This document shows positions 40,390-52,006 of a stretch of 64,000 nt of DNA, piece after piece. The position numbers and the translations under genes are program-made. Origin of the DNA: Agarophyton chilense (Eukaryota; Rhodophyta; Florideophyceae; Gracilariales; Gracilariaceae); contig JARGXX010000025.1 of NCBI GenBank assembly GCA_030374765.1, forward strand, positions 124,001 through 188,000, written 5' to 3'. The stretch's first letter is position 1. Every line of letters begins with the position of its first letter. The notes under the pieces were generated by a model, which worked only from the letters and a program-made list of their open reading frames with translations, was not told the DNA's origin and searched no databases.

Positions 40390-41330
40390 CAAACCTCATA
40401 TGCGACTTGTCGTCTTGGTGGAACGACTGATCAGAAGATGACCGCAGCCTTGCGGCAACTCACATTGAGTGTGTCTGCAGATGCTGTTGCAGAATAGGTC
40501 GGCATGCAGGAGAGCACAAATCTGGAATCTTTGAAACGGTTTTGCTATATAGTAGTACAAAGTCTGGAGTCGGAATGGCTCTGATATCCCAATGAACAGG
40601 AACTGCAAGATATTTCAGAGTACTAAAGTAGGCTGGGCTTTTCCGGATGCAAAGGATGTTTAGAATATGCGTCTTGGCAATGGGGCATGTGCCCTGTTGC
40701 ATGGCAAAGTCAGTACACGGGAAAATGCAGTAAACCGGTTTGTCGTCTTGAAGTTGTGTGCGATGAATACTTGAAAATACGGTACCTCATGTTCCGGGCT
40801 GCTAGTGTTAAAAACGATCTAAGCATTCTCGATCAAAGATATTTGTTTAATCGCATTCGTACAGGAGAATGGCCTCCTCTATAGCCTCGAGTTTGCATTG
40901 CTGGGTTCAACTTGGAGTGGTTCTACTTCTTAATAGACAGTATCTATCCTTCCTTCTGCATTTTTGCTGGACCGCTGTCTACACCACGAACAGCGAAAGG
41001 AAAGCTATATTGCGCTTACCAGTCAGCATGCAGGAAGACTGTTCAACGTGTGTTTGGCGTTTTGTTTAAACGTTTTTCCATTCTGTACAGGCCGTGCCGT
41101 CTGTGGGACTAGCAGGAGATGGAAGTCATAATGAAGACGCGTTGCATTATTCACACTATGATTTGTGATAGTCGAAGGCTGCAGTATACTGGAACACGTT
41201 CCGGGCTAACGAGTGACATACGGATCGGAGAGGAAGAGGCAATTCAAACACTGCCAGCGACCTTCCAGCTAATCAGCTCCAATCGATCTACTGTGGCCGA
41301 GCAAGGGGGGTATTGGAGGCGTTTTGCAGA
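40390..41330 (+). pseudogene. PIF/Harbinger-type transposase pseudogene
   Basis: One forward frame (codons at positions 1 mod 3, for example 40432) holds the DDE_Tnp_4/Harbinger pattern in order: QKMTAALRQLT, SADAV, ESTNLESLKRFC, GCKGCLEYASWQW, CPVAWQSQYTGK, VKNDLSILDQ, DSIYPSF, RKTVQRVFGVLFKRF and RPCRLWD, then IIHTMI. Stops interrupt it at about 40498, 40570, 40624, 40882 and 41110. Two of three catalytic acids are changed: the first Asp is Glu (CLEY) and the third Glu is Gln (VQRVFG). The second (KND) is kept. No frameshift is needed, so it decayed by substitution. Terminal repeats were not found. Confidence 0.82.
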
Positions 41331-41877
41331 TAGGGTAGAAAACGCTGAAGCTCATGACAGTTTAGTTTGTTATTTGGTACAGAATATATGGAACATATCA
41401 GGAGATGAGGAGCACAACATCAGCACCTACAGAACAAAAATCTGAAAGACTGCAACGTAAATTTTGAAAAATTGGATCAGTTATCCTCCTCAGTTGTTCT
41501 GTAGCCAAACAGGGGTTGGGCTCATTTATATTAAAGACGAGAACCACAGTAAAGAGAAGTATCAACTGCAATTGAATCTGTTTCAGCACAGGAGATGCCT
41601 TTATCGTTTTCAGGTCGTAAACAGGACATATCTTGCATCTTTTCGCTCACAATAGCAGTAGTCATAGGAAAGTTAAGACCATATCCCATTTCAGGTGCGT
41701 TCTCACTCGACGTGTTTGTGCTTAAAGTGCTTGACTCTTCCATACTCAAAAGCATCTTTTTCGCATTTATGCTCTGAAAACTGCTTTTCCAAGAGAAGAT
41801 GCATCTGATGCAGCACCGAAGAGCTCTTTGCTAATCCAGCAATCTAACTTACGCTCATCAAGTTTTATGTGGCGTTC

Positions 41878-42066
41878 TGCCAGTCTTGCCTTCACACCGC
41901 GCGATTCCTTCACTACTTCGGCAGTTCCTTATACAGATTCTGCCAGTCTTGCCTTCACACCGCGCGATTCCTTCACTACTTCGGCAGTTCCTGATACAGA
42001 TTCTACCAGTCTTGCCTTCAAACCGCGCGATTCCTTCACTACTTCGGCAGTTCCTGATACAGATTC
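41878..42066. repeat. 63-bp tandem repeat, three copies
   Basis: Units start at 41878, 41941 and 42004 and are nearly identical. The length keeps frame: the minus strand reads a 21-residue unit containing SGTAEVVKESRGLKARL. Confidence 0.92.
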
Positions 42067-42460
42067 TGCCATTTTAACGGCACTTTCGTCGATCTTGCAG
42101 AGAGGTGCTGGGTCTTTCAACTTCCGTTTTTTCCGGGCAGACTTGTTCCCAATGGGGCACCGTAAACGCTCCTCATCCGACTTACTGCTGCCCGAACATT
42201 TCGCTCCTTGCATCTAGAATTTTTGTGCTCTTCACCAAGCTTTAGTAGCAATCCAGGAAGGAGAACATTTTCCCAATACGATAAGAAGGATTGCGGATAC
42301 AATCGTACATGTGCGATTGCACAGTGCTACGGTTGTTAAATATCAACACTGCACAACGTTCCAGGTCACCTTGAGAAGGCTCACCAGTCATTCTCATTTT
42401 TTGACACGGCAAACAGCCGAGAAAAATTTTGTAAAAGCTCGTCTGATCTTCTTCCATTGC
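41929..42460 (-). pseudogene. Possible DNA-binding companion ORF of the Harbinger element
   Basis: Minus-strand frames between 42460 and 41929 read a protein-like sequence with shifts between them: LERCAVLIFNNRSTVQ, then LGEEHKNSRCKERN, then a basic cluster KSARKKRKLKD (possible nuclear signal) and the Glu/Lys-rich 21-residue repeats. Harbinger elements carry a second gene for a Myb-like DNA-binding protein, and the position next to the transposase fits. I cannot recognise the Myb fold itself, so this is tentative. Confidence 0.35.
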
Positions 42461-44772
42461 TTCAAATACGCATTTCCTGAGCGGCCATTCTACATTCTGT
42501 CATCCAAAGCACCTCCGGTTTTGGACTCTTTGCAACCCAATGAGAGCCTTGTTTTGTCTCATAGAAACTCTGAGCGAGTACGGCGGCTGAAGACAGTACT
42601 GTTCATATTGTGACCGTAGATAGGACTCGTACTGATCTTGAACGCTCCCTTCGAGAGCGCTAGCAATTAGAAATCATTCCAGTCCAGTCCTTTCCCACCT
42701 CTCCGGTTTTCTGGTGTTACTGTAGCCATGTGTAATAGAATGCCCTTGTCTTGGCGGCCAGTAGTCAGTTTCGTGCGGGGCCTTTTATAGGCATGAGAGA
42801 GATGGCAAAGAGGCTGATTTCCGCGTTACTGACCGGTGTCCTGTTTGCATATCCAGAACTGCGGGAAACCCGGTATGAATGTGACGTGGGCTTGGACCAA
42901 AGTTTGGGATCTCGACCAAAACCTCTGGGTTTGGTCGAGAATCTAAAATTTGGGCGGAGTTTTAGTCTTTGGACGACCGGTTGGGGCCACATTTTAGAAA
43001 AATTGTGACTAAAACGATAAATTTGGGTTTTGATCGTGCCGTTGGGGATGCTTTTAGGTACGAAGTCTCTTGCCCTTCCGCCTTGTTTCGGTTATGCAAT
43101 ATCGCGGGAGCGCCACCCCTCAAAATGACCTTATCTTGAGGGGGCGCCTGGCGAGTGTTTTTTTCAATTTCGCTTTCTCGCCTCCGGAGTGAAAAATGAA
43201 AATGGCTTCGCTCGTATTTTGCGTCTTACAGAGCACAGGTATTACTACGTGTCACGAAATTTGGTGGCGAAGCGAAGTCTTTTTTTTCTCGTAAACTCTC
43301 TATTGGCGTTTCGGTTCTGGTGCTTCTAGGATAGACCCGGTTAGATTTCCGACGGTGGCTGGTTTCTCTTGAGAAATCAAACTGTCATGCTCTTTGGAAT
43401 TGAGAAGATTTTCAATCCTTAACTTTAGAAGAGAGCTCATTGTGTGATAGGGAGATAAAAAACTTGAACTAAACCAGTTGGCGCATTGTAGATGCGAGAA
43501 CATGATGTTCTTAGCCAATAGCAGAAGCAAAGAATGTCCGGTGCGGTAGGGCGACAGTCTACATGTCACAATGAACAGCGCAGACGCTACCTCTTATACA
43601 GAAGATGAGTTTCCACAAATGGAATCAAAGAAAACACACCACTGGAGCTTTTTTTGACAAGACGAGCCCGAGCGAAAACGAAGAAATAAAAGCCACATCT
43701 TTTGCTGAATAGGGAAATGAAAGTGACCAACAGCACTAGACAAAAAGTCAAGAGGTACCACTGTCAGAAAAACAAACAGAGCCCAACTCATTTGAAGCAG
43801 TGGAAGTGCTACCATAAACTACCAGGAAATATGCGCGTACTCGGGGGTAGTAGACCGTGATTAAGTTGAATCACAATGAATTGTGGTTGCTCAAAACGGA
43901 GTCTATATCATTTTATCACGACGGAGCTCTTTAGCAGGCAGAAGTCGAGTTCGAGGAAAAGGGTTCCTGGGGAAAGGATGTGTACTTTGGCCGCAATATG
44001 CGTACCAGCCTACCAGGCATCCTATTTGATGCTGGGAAAGCTCCTACGCACACTTTTGACAAGCTTTCCACGAGTACGGGCCGTCAGCACCGCGAGGTGA
44101 ATGCTTTGCGGGACATAACAGCATGGTGTACTGCTGATTTATAAGCGGTATTTTGTCGCTATAGCGCGGAGCGAGGGTTCCATATGACAATCTCAGAAGT
44201 TTACCACTAGCCCATTTCGCGAGTCTTTTCTTTGCACTCTCTTAGATCTTGCAAACGCTTCTGAGCAAGAAGTGTGCTGTCAGGCGAGAATTCTCTCGAG
44301 CTAGCGGGAGTCCGGTCGAATGCAACGAGCGGGAGATGGTTCAGGTGTGTCGCTGTAGATGAATATCAGGTAGACCTTCCCATGGGCCAGGCAAAAACAG
44401 AAGAAAAGAGTTGAATCTGGTGCATCTACGGCAGAGATGTTCCGCATCTGCGCCTACCAGTGTTTCATTCATTCCTGGAAATTTACTGATCTTCGGGCCG
44501 CGAGACAGGATAGCGGCCACTGGAATCAAAATCGCGGTTCTTCAGATGATCTCCTGAGAGACAGAAGGCTTGAACGGGGCCTCAGAGGTTCACGAGACAG
44601 AGAGCATTGCGGCTTCACCCTGACGGTCTGTGCTTGTCTCTTCGCGCGGCGAGAACTATCGTTAATGCATGCTTCTGGCTCAATGAGATACTAAGGGCAA
44701 CTTTGTTCTTGTAGATTCTAAACTGTTTCGAAACAATACGCGATAATACGCGATCAGGTACATGAGCTCGCC
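42461..44772. other. Gene-poor stretch
   Basis: No family motif in any frame. It contains the palindrome at 42908-42943 and a GC-poor segment at 43080-43280 with poly-T runs. Short open frames (for example 43300-43569 minus) have no recognisable content. Confidence 0.4.
42908..42943. repeat. Inverted repeat (hairpin)
   Basis: GATCTCGACCAAAACC and GGTTTGGTCGAGAATC are complementary with a 4-base loop and one bulge in each arm. It is possibly the remnant of a small inverted-repeat element. Confidence 0.7.
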
Positions 44773-45432
44773 ATGATGCGTGCAACTGCTTTCCATTGTG
44801 TGGCGGTATCGAAGTTTCGAAGAACATCACCTCAATGTCAGGCGTCGCGGCAGACTCGGGGAAAACATCGCTCCGTCCGGTATAGTCTTCTAACTCTGGC
44901 AGCGGCGAGCCTGGTCCCGGTTTTGACTCCTACATTGGCAGCACAGGCACGGTCGCGCCCCATGCCGCCACGTTCAACAGATGAGGTAGAAATAATGTCG
45001 CGCATGGGGGTAGCAATTGCATGCGGGGCGCTGATCGGAATAGAACGGCGCACGGCAAGTGCAAACGCCGGTATTCGTACAATGAGCCTCGTAAGTTTGG
45101 GGTCTGCTATCTTTGCACTCACTTCATTGCACGGGCTGGGCGGCGATCCGTCGCGCATGGGCGCGGCCATCTCGACGGGTATAGGGTTCCTGGGCAGCGG
45201 AGCCATCACTGACGCGGCTGGAAGAAGGCAGCTTGTTACAGCGGCGAGCATTTGGATTGCTGCTGCGGTGGGATTGGCGGCAGCGTGTGGACTTTTCAGA
45301 CTGGCCGTGTCGGGAGCTGCTCTAACAGTGTGTATTCTGCGGTGGCGACTCATCTACGCGATGGTGAGACGACGGTTTAAGAAAGCTATCAGGGACACTA
45401 GAGCAGCACGGAATGATGGCAATGATGAGTGA
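44773..45432 (+). CDS. MgtC/SapB-family membrane protein with N-terminal extension
   Basis: 219 residues. Residues 75-185 match the MgtC/SapB membrane domain: IACGALIGIERR, AGIRTMSLVSLGSAIFAL, DPSRMGAAISTGIGFLGSGAI and TAASIWIAAAVGLAAACGLF, giving four to five membrane helices. The first 65 residues are not in bacterial members: an Arg/Ser/Gln-rich stretch, then LLTLAAASLVPVLTPTLAAQA, which looks like a two-part organelle (plastid) targeting sequence or an extra helix. MgtC-like proteins are linked to Mg2+ limitation and ATP synthase control in bacteria; the role here is unknown. The family is bacterial in the main, so an endosymbiont or lateral origin is likely. Intronless. Confidence 0.85.
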   Translation: MMRATAFHCVAVSKFRRTSPQCQASRQTRGKHRSVRYSLLTLAAASLVPVLTPTLAAQARSRPMPPRSTDEVEIMSRMGVAIACGALIGIERRTASANAGIRTMSLVSLGSAIFALTSLHGLGGDPSRMGAAISTGIGFLGSGAITDAAGRRQLVTAASIWIAAAVGLAAACGLFRLAVSGAALTVCILRWRLIYAMVRRRFKKAIRDTRAARNDGNDE

Positions 45433-45522
45433 TAGTTTGTTTACTGGAAAAGGTGACAAGCACGTTACGAGGGATATGTACAGTGATGAAAGGGAGGACG
45501 GAAGGACGAAGGATGAAACGAT

Positions 45523-46056
45523 TTACAGCAAGAGTTCCATGGGATCGATGGGTTGGTGACCAAGAGGTACATCACAGGTGGAAGACAAGGCGTCTTGTAT
45601 CTGCTGCTCATCCGGGAAGCAGGCCCATACGTTAGGCGATTGGTTGTCCAAGGGAGCAGATTGGGTGGGCACAAGTGTGCAAGGCAGAAACGTTATGGGG
45701 GTCGCGTGTGGAAGCTGGTCGGGATCAAGATCAATCGAATGGGCTGGCAGAGTGGTGGAGCGGCGCTGTTGCAGACGACGACGCTCCTCCCGCAGTACGT
45801 CCTGACGTTGCAACTGCATGTGCAGCTCCTCCTCCAAGAGCCTGTGCCTGGCGCGCTCGCGCACGCGCGAGCGATTGACGCTGAGTTTGTTGTTTTGACG
45901 GCGTTGCTCTTCGTTCCACTTGCAAGAGGTCTTGATAGGGGCCGGATGGGTAAGATAGGCGATTTTGTTGGACTCTTCTGTTATGCGGAGCATGCTCTGT
46001 TGGTGCTCCGCGGAGACCTTTTGTTCGAGGTTGGGCGGCAGCTGGACGCGCTCCAT
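45523..46056 (-). CDS. bZIP-type transcription factor 1
   Basis: 177 residues from an ATG at 46056. Residues about 45-95 form a basic region and coil: RRQNNKLSVNRSRVRERARHRLLEEEL has the N-x7-R spacing of bZIP DNA-contact residues, followed by a short Leu/Met heptad region rich in Gln and Arg. The C-terminus is Pro/Asp-rich, a possible activation region. An upstream frame (46215-46110) beginning MGASKAPPPPPF could be a first exon spliced at a GTAATC donor, but that intron would be very short. Tail to tail with the MgtC-like gene, 90 bases apart. Confidence 0.7.
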   Translation of the reverse strand: MERVQLPPNLEQKVSAEHQQSMLRITEESNKIAYLTHPAPIKTSCKWNEEQRRQNNKLSVNRSRVRERARHRLLEEELHMQLQRQDVLREERRRLQQRRSTTLPAHSIDLDPDQLPHATPITFLPCTLVPTQSAPLDNQSPNVWACFPDEQQIQDALSSTCDVPLGHQPIDPMELLL

Positions 46057-46510
46057 AGCGGGACGGTCGTGTTCGAAGCAGTGGGCAGCAGGCAAGCAGC
46101 GATTACTTTTGCGACGAAGGAAGTGTCGGGGCGTTGAGCTCGGAACGCGTCGTCGCTGGAGATCAGGAAGGGCGGAGGTGGCGGAGCTTTTGAAGCGCCC
46201 ATGGCGGCGCTACGAGGCGGACGGTTCCACTGAAGTAAGTGATAATGCGCCACGTCACTTGGTATGAACGGCGGGTGTGCTCGCATAGTGTGCCGCCTTT
46301 GGTAGGGCTGCGTTGTTGCTTGTTGCCGCAGCTTCATTGTTGCTACGAGCGCTAGCGCTTTAAAACGTCGCTGCTGTCTATGCGTTTTGCGACCATAACA
46401 TTTATCGTACAGAGAGGATATGCGTGTATTTACAAATATTTTCATGTTTGTATGTGACTGTCGTCCACGTGACACACGTGTGAGACACGTGTGTGTGTGT
46501 GTGCGCTCGC

Positions 46511-47296
46511 TCATGGTCGAACGCTGCGCGGCGACGCTGTCATCAACTTGCTTCTCTTTCCCAAGCGTCCGTGCGTTGAACGCGTCTTCCGCTCCTCAGC
46601 TGTCCGAAAAACCGACACCGGTGACTCCCACCCTTCGATATCTTGGTATTTGTTCTCGTGTTGCGGCCGCAACGTGCTCTTCATCTCTTCGGCGTTCGCC
46701 TCCCAGCTGTAGCAACCCCCGAATCTCACCAACTCGTCGCTGCCGACCTGCACGTCCGTCGTGCACGCGTCCTCATTGCTCCACGCTGCAAAGCACGACC
46801 CGTCCGTGGCGCCCTCCCCTAGCCCGTCTATCTCCACGGGCGCCAGCTCGCTCAGCTGTTGCGACTGCGACTGAGGTCGCGGTCGCTTCTTGGCTTCTCT
46901 CCGTGCCCGCACCTTTTCGTGCAACTGTACGCTTCTCCGCGTCAGCTCCAACATTTCACTCAGCACGTTGCACCAGTGTTGTTCCTCCTGCTCGATGTGA
47001 TCTTCCATCAGTCTGACATACTGCGACCTGGCCTCGCGGCTGATTTCCGCGCTGCGAATGTTGCTCTCACACCGCTTTGACCTTATCTTGTTGCGATTTC
47101 GATGCGACTTGCTTTTGCTGATCTCTTTCTTTGCGTGCATTTGTTCTGCGTCCCGTCTGGCTTGCACTCGCAGAGCGTTCAGCCTGGGGTGGTCCGTGTC
47201 CTCTTGGCACTGTCTCCTTCTACCGGCGCTCTCATCGCCTGAGCTTTGGCTGTGGCACACTGACACTGTGTTTTCCAGAACATCTGCAATGGCCAT
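46511..47296 (-). CDS. bZIP-type transcription factor 2
   Basis: 261 residues from an ATG at 47296. Residues 55-130 carry a long basic stretch (KSKSHRNRNKIRSKR), the contact motif ESNIRSAEISREAR with N-x7-R spacing, and a coil (YVRLMEDHIEQEE... MLELTRRSVQLHEKV) with hydrophobic residues at heptad spacing. The coil has few leucines in the d positions, so it is an atypical zipper. The rest is acidic and low in structure. Same strand as bZIP 1, about 450 bases upstream of it. Confidence 0.7.
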   Translation of the reverse strand: MAIADVLENTVSVCHSQSSGDESAGRRRQCQEDTDHPRLNALRVQARRDAEQMHAKKEISKSKSHRNRNKIRSKRCESNIRSAEISREARSQYVRLMEDHIEQEEQHWCNVLSEMLELTRRSVQLHEKVRARREAKKRPRPQSQSQQLSELAPVEIDGLGEGATDGSCFAAWSNEDACTTDVQVGSDELVRFGGCYSWEANAEEMKSTLRPQHENKYQDIEGWESPVSVFRTAEERKTRSTHGRLGKRSKLMTASPRSVRP

Positions 47297-50200
47297 ATCG
47301 AATTATTGCGAGTTGGGTCCCTAATGCTTCTCAAATGGTGCCAACGTGCATGCGGCGCAGTGGTACTAATGGCAACTTGTCAGTGCGATGTTCTCTTGTG
47401 CTTGAGGATTAGTTAGCTTGCAAGTGAAGTGAACGAGCGGCACTCGGGGGGAGGGAAACGGGCAAGCTCGCCTCTTCTCTTATACTCGCCAACATGTCCA
47501 CCACATCGCGTGCACGGACAGGTGTTGACAACAACGAACGCTTTAGTCCAGCGTCGTTGACACCGCGTAAACAGGTGCGCCGTGCAGACTCGCAGCCACT
47601 AGCTTTTCTGCCACCCACACCAAAATTGTTTGCTGAGCCAATGAGGCGCCACTCGCTCTTGAAATATCCGATTTTCAACGCTTGCGTTCATTGCTGGTCG
47701 CTTTTACAGCACCAAGTTGACACACGTTGCGTCTGTTGACAAGCGCTCAAGAGGAGCCGAATTGAGCGTAAGATTCCTTGCTGGTCGGGCAGCAAGGGCG
47801 AGATGTCGTCGCGACGTGGACACCGTTTCTACGGGCACACGTGGCTCAATGCTGGACAGTTGACGCGCTCTGTTCCATCATGCGCCGCCATCTCTTCTGC
47901 TATGCGGTCTATTTTTACCACTTTGCAAGCAACCGTAGCTCCTCCTGGCCGCCATTGTGGCCGACCGGCACATTACTGTACCCCGTTGTCATGTACGCTG
48001 TATTCGCCTCGTTTTGGACCGTCTGCTGGGAAGATGCGGGCGGCTAACCTGCCCGCCCATATCTTCCGGGCTTTGACTCTGCATGATCACCGTTCTATCG
48101 GATGGCTCTGAGCCTGCCAGCCGTGCCCTTAATTCGGTTGCCGGTCGTTCTTATAGCACGTAGTGAAAACCGCCGATGTGATTCAAACAAAGATTGCTTT
48201 CAAAAAACCCGACGTCAGCCGGGCTAACTTGTTGGGGTTGCTATATTCTCGCTCACTGTCACTTTTTGGCTTGCAGCAGCAGTTTATAGGTGGTTTAAAC
48301 TGATTATTTCACAGTCTTCTCCTCTTGCACTCTCGCTTGTTTGACGTTTTCTCATAGTGTGGCCGCTGTGCTCCGCTTTTCAGGTAACCATTAGCCAGCT
48401 GTGGGGGGAAGAACCCCCCTCCTCCCATGCTAACATTGGTTTCCTTCCCATGTTGTTTGTCTGTATACTTGTCGGTGCGTCTCCAGTCTCATTGGGTGCG
48501 GAGGGTGCATATATTGTTTTAAAAAAACCCAATATGAATCAAAAAGAAGAATGCATGAATTGAGCGCAAAGCATGCGAACTTGGTATTGAGACGGCGGTC
48601 AATATGTTGAACTTTCTGCGCTACGTCAGCCGAAAATCGGCGCCCACACTGGCATCGCGTTCGGTTGGAGGGTGGTGCTCACCTTGTTGGCCGTTTTCAA
48701 GGGTCCATAGTTGAAAGCAGTCGAAATTGCTGGTCTCGAGTTTTTTCTAAATGCTGCGTGGCTTGTGTCAAGCTTTGTGCGACGTCGACTGAATGGTGAG
48801 CGACCGAACAGACGTTCTCTGCAACGGAGCTGATGTGGCGGGTTCGGGCGAAAGCCGCGCTCTGTTTTGCGCCAGGGTGCGCACGCACGCACGCATCAAT
48901 TGCAGTGTAAGAGTTGCGGGCGACGCGCGGAGGAGGCGCGATAGCCTTTTTGGTTATATATAAATCATGTTTTTTTCTTGCGACGATGGGCGGGCACATT
49001 GGGTGCGAAGAGTGATTGCGCACAGCTGGGGAGGGAGAGGAAGATGCGGGACTGCTCGTTGGGCCAACACAAGCTATGCTCATACACGGGGGTGTTTTAT
49101 TCATCAAAGTTAGGCGGAACTGGAAACAAGCTAACATTCGGAGCGGCGCGCATCGAAGGAGAAGCGATGAATGATGCCAAAAGGGGAGCAAAGCAAACTG
49201 TCGGGAGGTGAAGCAGCAGTGCGGCAGGTGACAGGTACAAAGTATCATTGCTGTACGGCGAGTTTGATGTCAACAGAAGAGACGACTCGCGTGTAGTGTT
49301 GACATGCGCACACAACGTGTGCAGCTGTGCAGGCCATCTGCCGAGATGCGAAACACGCAGGCGGGTGAACACCGGGAGGCGTATGACACGTATAACGTGT
49401 CGCCCGTATATTGTGCGTCGTGTAAGAGGTGGATGCGTGGCGTGGAGAGTTTGACGTTAGCAAGTGTTTTATTGAAAAAGCAATTGGCAATTGAATGCTG
49501 GCGCGCAGAAAGCGGGGAAGCGCACAGTGGGGTCGTTCAATGGCACGCTGTGCTTTTCGACAGCGGGATGGATGAGGATGTGTACTGGAAGGAGGAGCAA
49601 AAAAAAAAAAAAAAAAGGGTACAGTCACGCTGACGTGGGGCGAGGCAATCAGAATCTCGAGATGGCAACAGGCAGGCGTGTGGTGTCATTAGGGTGAGTG
49701 CGCATGTGCGCAATTGCACCTCCTTTGTGCAACGCAACCCCACTCACACGCGTGCCTCACGCGAGTTGTGGCATGTCATGTTGGACTCGAGGGCGTTCTC
49801 GTTCTGTGTGTTTGTGTGTGTGCCCCTTCGTGACGTGAGCGCGCGCGTGATAAACACTTTTTAATGTTTTTTTTTTTTCTATTAGAAAAAGAATGGGCGC
49901 ACGCGATTTTTTGGGGGGAGGTGATCATTGGGGGTATGTTGTGCTATTCACGTTGAACCATTTTGGCGTTTTCGCACGGCTGTATGGTGAGGGCGGGGGG
50001 GCTGGCCCTAAGTTGGAAGGAAAAAAGAGGAGTTGGCGTTGTGACGACGACTAGTAGAGGTAGAGACGACGCGACGCGCGTGGGTGGGCGTGTGCACGTG
50101 GTGACGTTTCGCTACGAGACGGCACTTGGCACTGTGTGCGTGCGTGTCTAAGAAAAGCACTGGCGGGCTGCGACTGTGACGCGGAATAATGGGTATGAAG

Positions 50201-51847
50201 GTTTTACAGCGCACGGTTTCATACAAACGAACATTTGGTTGGGGGTAATCGATACGTAGAGCAAGGTAGATAGAAGATTTGACGGCGGGCGTGTATCGAT
50301 GCGGCGATTGAGTGCGAGAAGAAGAGGACAAACAAGTGTGTAGTGGAAGCAAAGAGGGAGAAAAAGGGGGGGGTGGGGGGGTGTGTATGGTTGATATGAT
50401 TGGACGACGGCGTACACTACACATGTGAATGGCTTGGTACAGTATTGTTTGTTTAGAAAGAATCATAGCGGAGTTGGCGTGTGTAGAAACGTGTGATGGG
50501 CGGAGAGTTTTGTTTAATGTGCGAGGCAAAAAGGTAAAAGTGGCGGGGCTGTAAAGGTTTGAGAGAGACAAGCTGTGGTAGGTAGCAAAAACAGGGCAAC
50601 CGGGACAGGTGGAACGCAATAGCCATGCTAATGGCACAAAGCAAAGTTTGTAATGTTATGTGCGCGAAGGCATGTAGATAGCTCACGACGTTTCAAACAA
50701 AGCGCGACGACGCGCGTACATAGCACTCGGTATCTACGAACAAGATGGCCAAATGACACAGGCGCGAGGCGGGGGCTTAGACAGCTGACGCTCCCCACCA
50801 CGACCACGCTTCGCTCAGCAAGCGAGCAAGCAAGCAAGCACGCAGCGAACAGGCGCCGCGAGATGGGCGCACATGCCACGCGTATGCGCTGTGAGCACAA
50901 ATACATGTGTAACGACAGCGCAATGAACGGCGACGGCGTGGTGCTGAGATGTACAGAAAAAATGCGGCGCTGTAAATCCTGCCATGAGCGGGCGCGCGCT
51001 CTCGGGAGGCGGCTGCGTCGGAGAGAAAGAGATTGTGTAAGGCGACGCGACAGGTGTGCCACGTGGGGGATGTCACGGATGTGGACGTCATGATGTTGTC
51101 GCAACCGCCGCGCGACAAACATGACGTTTTGACGCGTGGCGAGGCGTGGTTGCACATGATCACCGTGTTGACAGCGACGGCTCGAGGGGTGACACCGAGC
51201 TGAACTGCGTGTTGCGCGCGCCGCGCTCGTCGGTTGCGCGATGTGGTGGCTGTTTCGCGCGGCACGTGGCAGTTGACATAGCGCGATGTGGTGGGCTGGC
51301 GGAGTGTTTCCGAGAGCTGTCAACACGCCGCCGTTGACAGCACGACACACACGCAAGCGACACGCACGCTCACGTCGTCGGCAGGAGGCACCATCCACCT
51401 CAGCGAAACGCGCCCGTCCACCGCTGGCGCGTCGCCGCCCGCGCCCAGCGCAACGGAGGGGGCTCCACACGCCTCCAAATTGGCGTAGTGTCGTGTTTTT
51501 ACACAACCGCTGTGTGCAGTCCAAATTCAACCCCCCCCCCCCTGCCACAGCGGCTGTTTGTGCTGTTTCGCACGTTGCACAGACCACACGCTCACACAGT
51601 CGTCCACTGCGCGCGGCAGGGCGCAATGCGTGACGTGACGTGTTGTTGTGTTGAGTTTTCGCGCACTTGCGCGTGACGCCACACTTTACATGGCGTGTGT
51701 CTTTTGCGGCGTGCGTGCGTGTCTGGTGGCGTGCACGGTGGCTCACCGCCCGCGGCCGGTGGCCTTGCGCCCGTGGCGCGCACGTTTGCGTCTGAACAGC
51801 CCTGCGTTGCGTCTGGGGCGCGAGTTTCGCGTGCGCTCCCGCCCCGC
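47297..51847. other. Long GC-rich stretch without a secure gene
   Basis: 4.5 kb with many overlapping chance frames on both strands, up to 412 codons, none with a family motif. A forward frame at 49304-49633 (109 codons, with CASCKRW and an acidic end) has protein-like composition but runs through a 17-base A run at 49601. Homopolymers (A17 at 49601, C11 at 51532) and GT/CG-rich runs suggest non-coding DNA. Several GTTGACA/TGTCAAC heptamers occur (see findings). Confidence 0.4.
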
Positions 51848-51854
51848 TATAAGA
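51848..51854 (+). promoter_or_regulatory. TATA box of bZIP 3
   Basis: TATAAGA in GC-rich context (CCCCGCTATAAGAGCGC), 153 bases upstream of the ATG at 52007. A C12 run lies in the leader at 51927-51938. Confidence 0.55.
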
Positions 51855-52006
51855 GCGCGGTGCCACGCTGCTGTGTCGACCTCTCTTCTTCTATCCCTAG
51901 TCTTTCATGCGCTGCTTTGTTCTCTGCCTTCACCCCCCCCCCCACCTCCTCATAGCGTCTGCTATACCAACTACTTCTTTTTAACAATCCCACTGCCACA
52001 GCAAAC

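Noticed and set aside
41878-42066. CRISPR-like array
   Set aside because: Head-to-tail repeats without spacers; simple tandem duplication in a eukaryotic context.
50628-51866. 412-codon minus-strand ORF
   Set aside because: Arg/His/Ala-rich low-complexity translation with no motif, in GC-rich DNA where several frames are open at once; its predicted start has no promoter context.
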